A stretch of 64,000 nt of DNA from Pseudomonadota bacterium (GCA_023419535.1 JAEZXX010000034.1:62001-126000); one strand, 5' to 3'; shown: positions 25,500-34,150, counted from the first letter of the stretch. Made by a program: numbers and translations. Notes: generated by a model not told the origin, from the sequence alone.

Positions 25500-26338
25500 G
25501 ACCTTGCTTCCTCGTCGATGCGGAACATGCGGTCGAGGATGATGGCGAGGATGACGATGGCGAGTCCGGCCTCCAGCCCCTGCGAGATGTTGACGGTGTT
25601 CAGCGCGCGCAGGACCGGCACGCCGAGACCGGGCGCCCCGACGAGCGCGGCGATGACGACCATGGAGAGCGACAGCATGATGGTCTGCGTCAGCCCGGCC
25701 ATGATCTGGGGAAGGGCATAGGGGATCTCGACCGAGACGAGGCGCTGCATCGGTGTCGCGCCGAAGGCGTCCCCCGCTTCCACGAGCTGGCGCGGCGTGC
25801 CGGCGATGCCGAGTCGCGTCAGGCGGATGGAGGCGGGCAAGGCGAAGATGACGGTCGCGACCAGCCCCGGCACTGTGCCGAGGCCGAAAAGGATCAGCGC
25901 TGGAATGAGATAGACGAAGGTCGGGATCGTCTGCATCAGGTCGAGGACGGGGCGCATCGCGCCGTAGATCCAGTCCCGCCGCGCGGCGAGGATGCCGAGG
26001 GGCACGCCGAGCGCCATGCAGACGAAGGTGGCCGAGAGAACCATCGCCAGCGTCTGCGTCGTCTCCTGCCAGTAGCCGAGATTGACGATGAGGAGCAGGC
26101 CGAGCGCCGTGGCGACGGGCGCGGCGATCGTGCGCCGGAGGGCGAAGGCTATGGCCGAGAAGACCGCGATGACGAGGAAGGGGTGGGGCGCGGTGAGCAG
26201 CCACAGCAGCCCCGCGATGATGGAGGAGAGCCCGTCGCTGACGGCGTCGAACAGCCAGAGCAGGTTCGTTATCAGCCAGTCGATCGCCGCCTCGCCATAG
26301 GCGCCGATCGGCAGCTTGTTGTCACGAAGCCATTGCAC
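25496..26338 (-). CDS. Glycine betaine/proline-type ABC importer, permease subunit
   Basis: Membrane subunit of 280 residues, ProW/OpuAB type, with about six transmembrane helices. The cytoplasmic EAA loop is in EAGDAFGATPMQRLVSVEIP, which contacts the ATPase, and LVGAPGLGVPVLRALNTVN is characteristic of quaternary-amine permeases. It is the first gene of a two-gene unit on this strand. No periplasmic substrate-binding protein is encoded on either side, so the binding protein must be elsewhere or the importer is incomplete. Confidence 0.93.
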   Translation of the reverse strand: MQWLRDNKLPIGAYGEAAIDWLITNLLWLFDAVSDGLSSIIAGLLWLLTAPHPFLVIAVFSAIAFALRRTIAAPVATALGLLLIVNLGYWQETTQTLAMVLSATFVCMALGVPLGILAARRDWIYGAMRPVLDLMQTIPTFVYLIPALILFGLGTVPGLVATVIFALPASIRLTRLGIAGTPRQLVEAGDAFGATPMQRLVSVEIPYALPQIMAGLTQTIMLSLSMVVIAALVGAPGLGVPVLRALNTVNISQGLEAGLAIVILAIILDRMFRIDEEARS

Positions 26339-26429
26339 GGGAAAAAGGCACTCCTCGGTTCTTCACCGTCGAAGACCGTCGGTCCCGCGGAAGGCCCATA
26401 GGATGACCCATAGCCGTGAAAGGGCAAGG

Positions 26430-26447
26430 GGCGGCCCGGAAGCCGCC
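26430..26447 (-). terminator. Possible terminator of the beta-hydroxyacid dehydrogenase gene
   Basis: A 6-bp GC stem (GGCGGC with GCCGCC, loop CCGGAA) lies 18 bases after the stop of the minus-strand gene. On that strand it is followed by a pyrimidine-rich stretch CCTTGCCCTTT instead of a clean T run, so efficiency is uncertain. Confidence 0.35.
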
Positions 26448-26465
26448 GCCCGCTTCGGGCAGGCT

Positions 26466-27335
26466 CTACCGTTCCAGCCGCGCCAGGAGAGACGAGGTGT
26501 CCCAGCGCTTGCCGCCCATCTGCACCACCTCCGCGTAGAACTGGTCGACCAGGGCGGTGACGGGCAGCGAGACGCCGGCGCGCTTGGCCTCGTCGAGGCA
26601 GATTCCGAGATCCTTGCGCATCCATTCGACCGCGAAGCCGAAATCGTAGCGCCCTTCGATCATCGTCTTGTGCCGATTCTCCATCTGCCACGATCCGGCC
26701 GCGCCCTTGGAGATGACCTCGACCACCTTGGCGACGTCGAGCCCGGACTTGCGGCCGAAGGCGACGGCTTCCGACAGGCCCTGTACGAGGCCGGCGATGC
26801 AGATCTGGTTCATCATCTTGGCGAGCTGGCCCGAGCCCGCCGGACCCATCAGTCCGACCATGCGGGCATAGGCGTCGATCACGGGCCTCGCCGACTCGAA
26901 GGTCGCCTCATCGCCGCCGACCATCACCGTCAGGACGCCGTTCTCCGCGCCCGCCTGACCGCCGGAGACGGGCGCGTCCAGGAACCCGACACCCTTCTGC
27001 GCCGCACGGGCCTCGATCTCGCGCGCCACCTCGGCGGAGGCGGTCGTGTTGTCGATGAGCGTCGCGCCCCGCGACATGCCGGCGAGCACGCCGTCCTCCC
27101 CGTAGACGACGGAGCGCAGGTCGTCGTCGTTGCCGACGCAGGTGAAGACGAAGTCCGCGCCCTCGGCCGCCTCGCGCGGGGTCGCGGCGGCGTGCCCCCC
27201 GTGCTCGTCGGCCCACTTGCGGGCCTTCTCGGCCGTGCGGTTGAAGACCGCGACCTCGTGGCCGCCCTTCGCCTTCAGATGCCCGGCCATCGGATAGCCC
27301 ATCACGCCCAGTCCGATGAATGCGACCTTCGCCAT
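26466..27335 (-). CDS. Beta-hydroxyacid dehydrogenase (3-hydroxyisobutyrate / tartronate semialdehyde reductase family)
   Basis: NAD(P)-dependent enzyme of 289 residues. The N terminus AKVAFIGLGVMGYPMAGHL is the dinucleotide site, FLDAPVSGGQAGAENG the substrate-binding signature, and GSGQLAKMMNQICIAG contains the catalytic Lys. This pattern is shared by 3-hydroxyisobutyrate dehydrogenase (MmsB) and tartronate semialdehyde reductase (GarR/GlxR), and sequence alone does not decide between them. The ATG at 27335 begins the family-typical MAKVAFIG. It is followed on the same strand, after 127 bases, by the importer genes. Confidence 0.9.
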   Translation of the reverse strand: MAKVAFIGLGVMGYPMAGHLKAKGGHEVAVFNRTAEKARKWADEHGGHAAATPREAAEGADFVFTCVGNDDDLRSVVYGEDGVLAGMSRGATLIDNTTASAEVAREIEARAAQKGVGFLDAPVSGGQAGAENGVLTVMVGGDEATFESARPVIDAYARMVGLMGPAGSGQLAKMMNQICIAGLVQGLSEAVAFGRKSGLDVAKVVEVISKGAAGSWQMENRHKTMIEGRYDFGFAVEWMRKDLGICLDEAKRAGVSLPVTALVDQFYAEVVQMGGKRWDTSSLLARLER

Positions 27336-27525
27336 GTTCTCTTCTCCCGCTCGACCGGAACGGCCGATTGCCGGCGGATCGCCGCCGCCCCGCCCAGCGT
27401 TGTCGGCGATCGGGGGGCGCCACCGCAACCCCTCGTCCCGCGGCCTTCCGCGTTTGCGACCACCATTGCGGGAAAACCGAACTCGGTTCATCCTCTCGTT
27501 GTCGTGAACGAGGGAGCGCGCGGGG

Positions 27526-27993
27526 ATGCTGCGGGAGTTCCGGGAATTCGCCCTCAAGGGCAACATGGTCGATCTTGCGATCGGCATCATCATCGGCGCG
27601 GCTTTTTCCGGCCTCGTCAATTCGATCGTCTCCGACCTCATCATGCCCGTGGTGGGCCTTGCGACCGGCGGGGTCGACTTCTCCAACCAGTTCGTTCCGC
27701 TCACCTCGGATGTGACGGCGACAGGTCTGGCGCAGGCGCGCGAACAGGGCGCCGTGCTCGCGTACGGCAACTTCCTGACGCTGGCGATCAACTTCGTCAT
27801 CGTGGCGCTGGTGCTCTTCTTCGTGGTGAAGGGCATGAACCGGCTGAAGCGCAAGGAGGAGGCCAAGCCGCCCGAGGCGGCCGCCGTGCCCCGCGAGCAG
27901 GAGCTTCTGCAGGAGATCCGCGACCTCCTCGCCGCACGAGCCGAATCGCCCGGCCGGCCGTCGATCGACCGGCTGCCGCCCGGTGCGATCTGA
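27526..27993 (+). CDS. mscL: Large-conductance mechanosensitive channel
   Basis: Pentameric osmotic-emergency-release channel of the inner membrane, 155 residues. The N-terminal amphipathic helix and first transmembrane segment read MLREFREFALKGNMVDLAIG and then IIIGAAFSGLVNSIVSDLIM, and the second transmembrane helix is NFLTLAINFVIVALVLFFVV. A charged C-terminal helix (RLKRKEEAKPPEAAAVPREQ) follows, and the tail is longer than in E. coli. It is divergent from the beta-hydroxyacid dehydrogenase gene. An osmoprotectant-type importer nearby is consistent with an osmotic theme. Confidence 0.96.
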   Translation: MLREFREFALKGNMVDLAIGIIIGAAFSGLVNSIVSDLIMPVVGLATGGVDFSNQFVPLTSDVTATGLAQAREQGAVLAYGNFLTLAINFVIVALVLFFVVKGMNRLKRKEEAKPPEAAAVPREQELLQEIRDLLAARAESPGRPSIDRLPPGAI

Positions 27994-28116
27994 CGTGGGG
28001 CGCAGCGGGGCAGAGGACACGGCCGGGCCTTGACGGAACGGGCGGAAAGGCTTCTGACGACGGCGGGCGTCGAACGATAAGGCGTCCGATCCGTCGTTCC
28101 AGGGTTCGAATTGCCG

Positions 28117-29286
28117 ATGTCCGCTCTCGCCCGCCTGCACCCCCGCGCGCAAACCGCACCCTCGAGCGGAATCGGAGCGGTCGTCACCTATGCCCGCGAG
28201 AAGCCCGGCATCATTCCGCTCTGGGTGGGGGAAGGCGACCTTCCGACGCCGGACTTCATCTGCGACGCCGCCGCGGACGCCCTGAAGGCCGGCGAGACCT
28301 TCTACACCTATCAGCGCGGCATTCCGGCGCTGCGCGAGGCCCTGGCGCGCTACACCGCCGATCTCTACGGCGTGCCGGCGGACCCGACGCGCTTCTTCGC
28401 CACCAATTCCGGCATGCACGCCGTCCAGCTGGTTCTGACGAGCGTGGCGGGCCCGGGCGACGAGATCGTGTTCGTGGCGCCGCTCTGGCCGAACCTCCAG
28501 GCCGCCGCCGCGATCGCCGGCGCGACGCCCGTCGAGGTCGCGCTCGACCCGAAGGACGGCGCCTGGCATCTCGACCTCGACAAGCTCGCCTCGGCCGTCA
28601 CGCCGCGCACGAGGGCCATCTTCGTCAACACCCCGAACAACCCGACGGGCTGGACGGCCGATGCCGAAACGATCCGGGCGATCGTCGATCTCGCCCGCAG
28701 GTCCGGCTGCTTCGTCATCGCCGACGAAATCTATTCCCGGTTCTATTACGAGGGTTTGCGGGCTCCTTCCTTCCATGACGTGGAAGGGGCGCAGGACTTC
28801 ATCCTCTACGTGAACTCCTTCTCGAAGAACTGGGCCATGACGGGCTGGCGGGTCGGCTGGATCGAGGCGCCGGCCGAGATCGGGCAGGTGATCGAGAACC
28901 TCGTCCAGTACTCGAACTCCGGCGTGCCGGTCTTCGCCCAGCGCGCCGCGATCGCGGCTCTGACGCAGGGCGAGGCGTTCGTCGTCTCGCAGATCGAGCG
29001 GGCCCATGTCGCCCGCGACCTCTTCGCGGACGCCCTGCTTGCCACCAACCGCGTGGAGATGATGCGGCCGGAGGGCGCCTTCTACGCCTTCTTCAAGATC
29101 GACGGGATCGAGGACAGCCGGCCGGTTGCCTTCCGCATCGCCGACGAGGCGCTGGTCGGCCTGGCGCCCGGGACGGCCTTCGGAACGGCCTCGCCGTCCT
29201 TCTTCCGTGCCTGCTTCCACCGACGCCTCGACCAGGTCGAGGAGGCCGGTCGGCGCCTTGCCGACTGGATCGGGCGCCAGGCGTGA
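28117..29286 (+). CDS. Class I/II pyridoxal-phosphate aminotransferase
   Basis: Fold-type I aminotransferase of 389 residues. The N-terminal part reads KPGIIPLWVGEGDLPTPDFI, the cofactor-binding Asn/Asp/Tyr residues are in FVNTPNNPTGW and FVIADEIYSRFYY, and the PLP Lys is in VNSFSKNWAMTGWRVGWIEA. It resembles aspartate/aromatic aminotransferases of the AspC/DapL-like type I-gamma group, and the natural substrate is not evident. ATG 28117 was chosen over TTG 28111. The stop overlaps the next gene's GTG start, which suggests coupling with a permease. Confidence 0.9.
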   Translation: MSALARLHPRAQTAPSSGIGAVVTYAREKPGIIPLWVGEGDLPTPDFICDAAADALKAGETFYTYQRGIPALREALARYTADLYGVPADPTRFFATNSGMHAVQLVLTSVAGPGDEIVFVAPLWPNLQAAAAIAGATPVEVALDPKDGAWHLDLDKLASAVTPRTRAIFVNTPNNPTGWTADAETIRAIVDLARRSGCFVIADEIYSRFYYEGLRAPSFHDVEGAQDFILYVNSFSKNWAMTGWRVGWIEAPAEIGQVIENLVQYSNSGVPVFAQRAAIAALTQGEAFVVSQIERAHVARDLFADALLATNRVEMMRPEGAFYAFFKIDGIEDSRPVAFRIADEALVGLAPGTAFGTASPSFFRACFHRRLDQVEEAGRRLADWIGRQA

Positions 29287-30368
29287 GACGCGCGGCGGAG
29301 GTCGCGCTCACCTTCGCGATCGCCGCCGCGGGCGGGCTCGCGGCCACCGCGGTCGGCCTGCCGGTGCCCTGGCTCATCGGCTCGGCCCTGTTCGTGGCCG
29401 CGGCCAATCTTTCCGGTGTGCCGATCCGGATGCCGGCGCTTGTGCGCGATGCCGCCTTCGTGATTCTCGGCGCACTCGCCGGCTCCAGCGTGACGCCCGA
29501 CGTCCTGCATCAGATTCTCCTCTGGCCGGCCTCCTTCGCCATCCAGATGGCCGGCGTGTTCGGCGTCATCGTGCTGACCATGCTGTTCCTGCGCCGGGGT
29601 CTCGGCTGGGATCGCGAGACGGCGTTCTTCGCCTCCATTCCCGGCGCGCTCTCGCTGGTCGTAGCGACCGCGTCCCAGACGAAGGCGGATCTGGCGCGCG
29701 TCCTCGTGGTGCAGAGCGTCCGCCTGCTCGTCCTGATCCTTCTTCTGACGCCATTCCTCGCCTGGCTCGAGGGCGGGGCGAGCGGCGAGGCAACGGTGTC
29801 GCGCGGAATCGGCGCGAGCGAACTCTCGGCCGCGACCGTGGCGCTCTTCGCCGGAACCGTGCTCTTTGCGGCCTTCGTCGGCGATCGGCTCCGCCTGCCG
29901 GGCGGCATCCTCGTCGGCGCGCTGCTGGCGAGCGCGGTGCTGCACGGCTCGCAGATCGCGCCGCTCGCCATCCCCGACGCACTCGTCCTGTTCGGTCTCG
30001 TCGCCATCGGCATCGTGATCGGCGAGCGGATCCGCCACGAGCACCGTCGGGAGCTCGGCCGGCTCCTGCCCGTCGCGCTCGTCGCGCTCCTGATCGGTTT
30101 TGCGGCCGCCGCCGTGTCGGGCGTCGTGGCGCATGTCGCGCTCGGCATCGACCTGGGGCGGATCGCCGTCGCCTATGCGCCCGGCGCGCTGGAGGCGCTC
30201 ACCGCGATCGCCTACCAGTTCAACATCGACCCGGCCTATGTCGCCGCCCATCACGTGGTGCGGTTCGTCGCGCTCTCGCTCTCCATTCCGTTCCTGGCCA
30301 AATGGCTCGCCGGGACGCGCCGCCCGATCGAGGCGACGGACGGGGACCGGACCCGCTCCGACGCCTGA
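29283..30368 (+). CDS. AbrB-family membrane protein (putative transporter)
   Basis: Polytopic inner-membrane protein of 361 residues with about ten hydrophobic helices in two homologous halves, as in PF05145 (the AbrB/ammonia-monooxygenase-annotated family). The halves are marked by repeated gly-rich elements: VGLPVPWLIGSALFVAAANL in the first, and RLPGGILVGALLASAVLHGS in the second. SIPGALSLVVATASQ and YAPGALEALTAIAYQFNIDP are the paired loop motifs. The start is GTG 29283, overlapping the aminotransferase stop. Substrate unknown; coupling to the aminotransferase makes export or import of an amino acid or keto acid conceivable. Confidence 0.86.
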   Translation: MRRAAEVALTFAIAAAGGLAATAVGLPVPWLIGSALFVAAANLSGVPIRMPALVRDAAFVILGALAGSSVTPDVLHQILLWPASFAIQMAGVFGVIVLTMLFLRRGLGWDRETAFFASIPGALSLVVATASQTKADLARVLVVQSVRLLVLILLLTPFLAWLEGGASGEATVSRGIGASELSAATVALFAGTVLFAAFVGDRLRLPGGILVGALLASAVLHGSQIAPLAIPDALVLFGLVAIGIVIGERIRHEHRRELGRLLPVALVALLIGFAAAAVSGVVAHVALGIDLGRIAVAYAPGALEALTAIAYQFNIDPAYVAAHHVVRFVALSLSIPFLAKWLAGTRRPIEATDGDRTRSDA

Positions 30369-30424
30369 CGCGAAGAAGGCGCCGATCCGCGCCGTCTGTC
30401 GGATCATGGAGGGGTTCGGAAGGT

Positions 30425-31702
30425 TCAGCCGCCGGCCTTCGCGACGACCAGCGGGGTCGCCATGCGCTCGGGCTCGGGCTGCGCCGGGCGCTCGCTCGCG
30501 AACGGAATGCCCAGGGCCGCCCAGGTCTCCGCCAGCGCACGGCCGAGGGTCTCCAGCAATTCGTCCGAATGAAGCGGAGTCGGCGTGATGCGAAGGCGCT
30601 CGGTGCCGCGCGGCACGGTCGGGTAGTTGATCGGCTGGATGTAGATGCCGTGGACCTGCAGCAGCCGGTCGCTCGCCTTCTTGCACAGATCGGGGTCGCC
30701 CACGAGAAGCGGCACGATGTGCGTGTCGGACGGCATGACCGGGAGATCGGCGGCCGAAAGCCGGGCCTTCGCCCGCGCCGCCTGGCGCTGCTGTGCCGCG
30801 CGCTCGGCGTTAGAGGCCTTCAGGTGGCGGATGGAGGCGGTGGCGGCCGCGGCCAGCGCCGGGGGCAGGGCGGTGGTAAAGATGAAGCCCGGCGCGTAGG
30901 AGCGCACGGCGTCGATCACCGCCTTCGAGCCGGCGATGTAGCCACCGAGGACGCCGAAGGCCTTGGCGAGCGTTCCCTCGATGACGTCCAGGCGATGCGA
31001 CAGCCCTTCGCGCTCGGCGATGCCGCCGCCGCGCGCGCCGTACATGCCGACGGCATGGACCTCGTCGATGTAGGTCATGGCGTTGTAGCGATCGGCGAGG
31101 TCGAGGATCGCCGCGATCGGGGCGATGTCGCCGTCCATCGAATAGACGCTCTCGAAGACGATCAGCTTCGGACGGTCGCCGGCAGCGCGGAGCAGCTCTT
31201 CTAGATGCTCCAGATCGTTGTGCCGGAACACCTGCTTGCGCGCGCCCGACTTCTTCACGCCCTCGATCATCGAGGCGTGGTTCAGTTCGTCCGACAGGAT
31301 CAGGCAGTCGGGAAGGAGCTTGGCGATCGTGGAGATCGAGGCCTCGTTGGACACGAAGCCCGAGGTGAAGACGAGCGCCGCCTCCTTGCCGTGCAGGTCG
31401 GCGAGCTCGTGCTCCAGCTCGACCAGCGGATGATTGGTGCCCGAGATGTTGCGGGTGCCGCCCGCGCCCGTGCCCATGGCGCCGGCCGTCGCCGTCATGG
31501 CCTCGACGACACGAGGATGCTGGCCCATGCCGAGATAGTCGTTGGAGCACCAGACTGTGATCTCGCGGGCCGTCGCTCCGTCGCGCCAGATCGCCTGCGG
31601 GAAACGCCCCGCGATCCGCTCCAGGTCGGCGAAGACGCGGTAGCGCTTTTCGGCATGCAACGCTTCGATCGCCGACTGGAAATGGCTTTCGTAGTCGATC
31701 AT
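30425..31702 (-). CDS. hemA: 5-aminolevulinate synthase
   Basis: Catalyses glycine + succinyl-CoA to 5-aminolevulinate, the first step of haem synthesis by the Shemin (C4) pathway, which in bacteria is limited to alphaproteobacteria. The 425-residue protein keeps the alpha-oxoamine synthase signatures: GTGAGGTRNISGTNHPLVEL, YIDEVHAVGMYG (Asp213 near the pyridine nitrogen), and EGTLAKAFGVLGGYIAG with PLP Lys247. The C-terminal part GIYIQPINYPTVPRGTERLR is typical of ALAS. The ATG at 31702 follows AAGGAG. A possible iron-control box lies directly upstream (31719-31735). Confidence 0.97.
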   Translation of the reverse strand: MIDYESHFQSAIEALHAEKRYRVFADLERIAGRFPQAIWRDGATAREITVWCSNDYLGMGQHPRVVEAMTATAGAMGTGAGGTRNISGTNHPLVELEHELADLHGKEAALVFTSGFVSNEASISTIAKLLPDCLILSDELNHASMIEGVKKSGARKQVFRHNDLEHLEELLRAAGDRPKLIVFESVYSMDGDIAPIAAILDLADRYNAMTYIDEVHAVGMYGARGGGIAEREGLSHRLDVIEGTLAKAFGVLGGYIAGSKAVIDAVRSYAPGFIFTTALPPALAAAATASIRHLKASNAERAAQQRQAARAKARLSAADLPVMPSDTHIVPLLVGDPDLCKKASDRLLQVHGIYIQPINYPTVPRGTERLRITPTPLHSDELLETLGRALAETWAALGIPFASERPAQPEPERMATPLVVAKAGG

Positions 31703-31718
31703 TCTCGAAAACTCCTTC

Positions 31719-31735
31719 GTGAGAAGGGTTCTAAG
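31719..31735 (-). promoter_or_regulatory. Candidate iron-control element (Irr-type box) in the hemA leader
   Basis: On the hemA strand the sequence reads CTTAGAACCCTTCTCAC. This matches 11 of the 14 specified positions of the rhizobial ICE/Irr consensus TTTAGAANNNTTCTAAA as I remember it. It lies just upstream of the AAGGAG ribosome-binding site of hemA. Irr is known to control haem synthesis genes in Hyphomicrobiales, but no irr gene is in this window and chance similarity is possible. Confidence 0.35.
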
Positions 31736-31864
31736 GAACCGATCGGCGCAAGTCCATGTCATGGAAGCCGTGCGCGAACGCATCGCTTCGCGACAGGCGA
31801 CCGCCGCCGCACGACGGGGATCGCGCGCAGCGGTGCCGAGTTTCGCGGCGCGTGACCTTTCGCC

Positions 31865-32044
31865 TCACTCGGTCTCTTCGCCGGGAGCCTTCGGCGGCGG
31901 GCCGTCCGGCGTCTGTCCCGGCGCTTCGGCGTCACGGCGGGCCCGCGCCTGCGCCTTCCGCCGCTTCAGATTCTCCTTCATCTGCAGTTCGAGGCGCTTC
32001 CGGCGCCGCACCTGCGAGGGATCGTCGGCCCGCTGGTCGTTCAC
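31865..32044 (-). CDS. Small highly charged protein of unknown function
   Basis: A 59-residue protein starting with GTG 32044, placed by an AAGAGG ribosome-binding site 7 bases upstream. The middle is strongly basic (SQVRRRKRLELQMKENLKRR followed by KAQARARRD), and the C terminus is Pro/Glu-rich. Similar short proteins with an ENLKRRKAQ core are common in Hyphomicrobiales as conserved hypotheticals; this is from memory. It probably binds nucleic acid or an acidic partner, but no function is known. Confidence 0.62.
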   Translation of the reverse strand: MNDQRADDPSQVRRRKRLELQMKENLKRRKAQARARRDAEAPGQTPDGPPPKAPGEETE

Positions 32045-32136
32045 GTCAAACCTCTTGCGAAACGGTTGGCCTTCCTTGCCTTGCCGCCGCCTTTCCTGCA
32101 ATCGCTCGGGCATCACGCTCAGCTAGAGGACAGGCC

Positions 32137-33459
32137 GTGCACAAGATCGACCGCATCGGCTTCGCCGCCGAGCTCGACCGCTGGACCGAGGCGCACGGCC
32201 CGGTGACCATAGGCCTCGCCGGCGCCGGACAGATGGGCACCGACATCGTCGTTCAGGTCGCGATGATGACGGGCATCCGCATCGGCGCGATCGCCGCGAG
32301 CCGTCCGTCTCGCCCGCTGGAGGCCATCGCCATGGCGGGCTACGGCGAGGGGCACGGCGTCGCGGCCACGTCGCCCGCCGCGATCGACGCCGCGATCGAA
32401 GCGGGGCGTATCGCGATCACCGAGGACCTCGACGCGCTGTGCGCCGCGGGGCGGATCGACGTCGTCATCGACGCGACGGGAAGCCCGGAGGCCGGAGCAC
32501 GCCTGGCCGGCTCCGCCATCGCCAACGGCAAGCACATCGTCATGCTGAACGTGGAGGCCGACATCACGATCGGCCGGCACTTCGCGGAAGAGGCGCGACG
32601 GGCGGGGGTCGTCTACACAGGCTCGGCCGGCGACGAGCCGGCTGCCACGCTGGAGCTCATCGCCTTCGCGCAGGCGCTCGAGATGGAGATCGTCTCGGCC
32701 GGCAAGGGCAAGAACAACCCGCTCGACATCGCCGCCGTGCCCGACGATTACGAGGACGAGGCGCGGGCGCGCAACATGAACGCGCGCATGCTCGTCGAAT
32801 TCATCGACGGCTCGAAGACCATGGTCGAGATGACCGCGATCGCCAACGCCACCGGGCTCGTGCCGGACGTTCCGGGCATGCACGGGCCGAAGGCGACGCT
32901 GGACGACCTCGCGCAGGTCCTCTGCACGGAACAGGACGGCGGCATCCTCTCTGCTTCGGGCCGGGTGGACTATACGATCGGCAAGGGCGTCGCGCCGGGC
33001 GTCTTCTGCGTCGTCAAACCCCGGCACCGCCGCATGGTCGAGCGCATGGCCGATCTCAAGGTCGGGCCCGGCCCTTGCTTCGTGCTGACGCGCCCGTTTC
33101 ACCTGACGAGCCTGGAGACGCCGCTCACGGCGGCGCGCGCGGTCCTCCACGCCCGCCCGGACATGGTCGCGCTCGACCGCCCGGTGGCCGAATGCGGCGC
33201 ACGGGCCAAGCGCGATCTGAAGCCCGGCGAGCGGCTGGGAAAGATCGGCACGGCGGACTATCGCGGCTTCGCGCTCGAGTGGAGGGAGGGACGCAGGCAG
33301 CGCGCGCTGCCGATCGGCCTCGTCGAGGGCGCGGTCGTGCGCGCGCCCGTCGCGGCGGGCGACCTTCTGACCCACGACAATTGCGAGGCCGACGCGACCC
33401 TCACCGTCACCCGGCTTCGGGCGGAACTGGATCGTGCGGATGAACGCCATCTCGCCTGA
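32137..33459 (+). CDS. Homoserine-dehydrogenase-like NAD(P)-binding oxidoreductase with C-terminal SAF domain
   Basis: A 440-residue protein. The N-terminal Rossmann part reads VTIGLAGAGQMGTDIVVQVA, then DVVIDATGSPEAGARLAGSA and TGSAGDEPAATLELIAFAQA, a pattern like the N-terminal half of homoserine dehydrogenases but with a different catalytic region (SAGKGKNNPLDIAAVPDDYE). The last 90 residues (ECGARAKRDLKPGERLGKIG, then VVRAPVAAGDLLTHDNCE) are a SAF domain, as found in sialic-acid synthases and altronate dehydratases. Such fusions occur in sugar-acid or polyol catabolism loci, but none lies here. The start is GTG 32137 with AGAGGA upstream. Its 3' end overlaps the next gene. Confidence 0.83.
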   Translation: MHKIDRIGFAAELDRWTEAHGPVTIGLAGAGQMGTDIVVQVAMMTGIRIGAIAASRPSRPLEAIAMAGYGEGHGVAATSPAAIDAAIEAGRIAITEDLDALCAAGRIDVVIDATGSPEAGARLAGSAIANGKHIVMLNVEADITIGRHFAEEARRAGVVYTGSAGDEPAATLELIAFAQALEMEIVSAGKGKNNPLDIAAVPDDYEDEARARNMNARMLVEFIDGSKTMVEMTAIANATGLVPDVPGMHGPKATLDDLAQVLCTEQDGGILSASGRVDYTIGKGVAPGVFCVVKPRHRRMVERMADLKVGPGPCFVLTRPFHLTSLETPLTAARAVLHARPDMVALDRPVAECGARAKRDLKPGERLGKIGTADYRGFALEWREGRRQRALPIGLVEGAVVRAPVAAGDLLTHDNCEADATLTVTRLRAELDRADERHLA

Positions 33460-34150
33460 TCGCGCGATCCGGATCGCATCCTGGAACATTCACGGCGCCG
33501 TGGGGCGCGACGGACGGTGCCGGCCGGAGCGGATCGCCACCGTCATCGAGGCGATGGACGCCGACATTGTCGCCCTGCAGGAGGTCGACGGGCGCACGCA
33601 GTTCGGCCGCAAGGCGCAGGCCTTCGAGACCATGGCCCGGCTTCTCGGCGGCCATATCGTCGAGGCCCGCCTCCACGGCAGGCCGGGGCGCGAGCACGGC
33701 AACCTCCTCTGGAGCCGCTGGCCGATCCCGCATCACGCCGTCCACCTGCTGCCCGGCGGCCTGGAGCAGCGCGGTCTCGTCGACGCCATGGTCGAGACGC
33801 CGAGCGGACGGCTGCGGGTCATCGCCACGCATTACGGCCTGATGCCGCCGACGAGGGTGCGACAGGCCCGGGCCTCGATCCGCGCCGCGGCGGAGGGCGA
33901 CCCGGACGTGCCGTTGGTCCTCGTCGGCGATCTGAACGAGTGGCTGCCGTCCGGGCCGGTCCACCGGTGCCTGACGAAGGCCTTTCCGGTTTCGATCCGA
34001 CCCGCCACCTTTCCAGCGCGCCGGCCCTTCGTGCCGCTCGACCGTCTCTACGCATCGCGGGGGGTGACGGCGACCGTCGTCCCGGCGCCGGCGGAGGCAG
34101 CGCTCGCCTCTGATCACCGGCCTCTGATAAGCGATCTTCGCTGGGACTGA
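33434..34150 (+). CDS. Endonuclease/exonuclease/phosphatase-family protein
   Basis: Protein of 238 residues with the EEP fold. Catalytic motifs are IRIASWNIHGAVGRDGR (Asn), ADIVALQEVDGRTQF (Glu, metal), VIATHYGL (His), LVLVGDLNEWLPSG (Asp/Asn) and ASDHRPLISDL (Asp-His). Family members hydrolyse nucleic acids, phosphoinositides or sphingomyelin; no signal peptide is visible, so a cytoplasmic role is likely. The GTG at 33434 has better spacing from CGGAA than the ATG at 33440. It overlaps the SAF-domain oxidoreductase gene by 26 bases and is probably coupled to it. Confidence 0.9.
   Translation: MRMNAISPDRAIRIASWNIHGAVGRDGRCRPERIATVIEAMDADIVALQEVDGRTQFGRKAQAFETMARLLGGHIVEARLHGRPGREHGNLLWSRWPIPHHAVHLLPGGLEQRGLVDAMVETPSGRLRVIATHYGLMPPTRVRQARASIRAAAEGDPDVPLVLVGDLNEWLPSGPVHRCLTKAFPVSIRPATFPARRPFVPLDRLYASRGVTATVVPAPAEAALASDHRPLISDLRWD

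Noticed and set aside
28101..28110. GGTTCGAATT stretch as a tRNA T-arm
   Set aside because: No acceptor or anticodon stem pairs around it; it lies in the leader of the aminotransferase gene.
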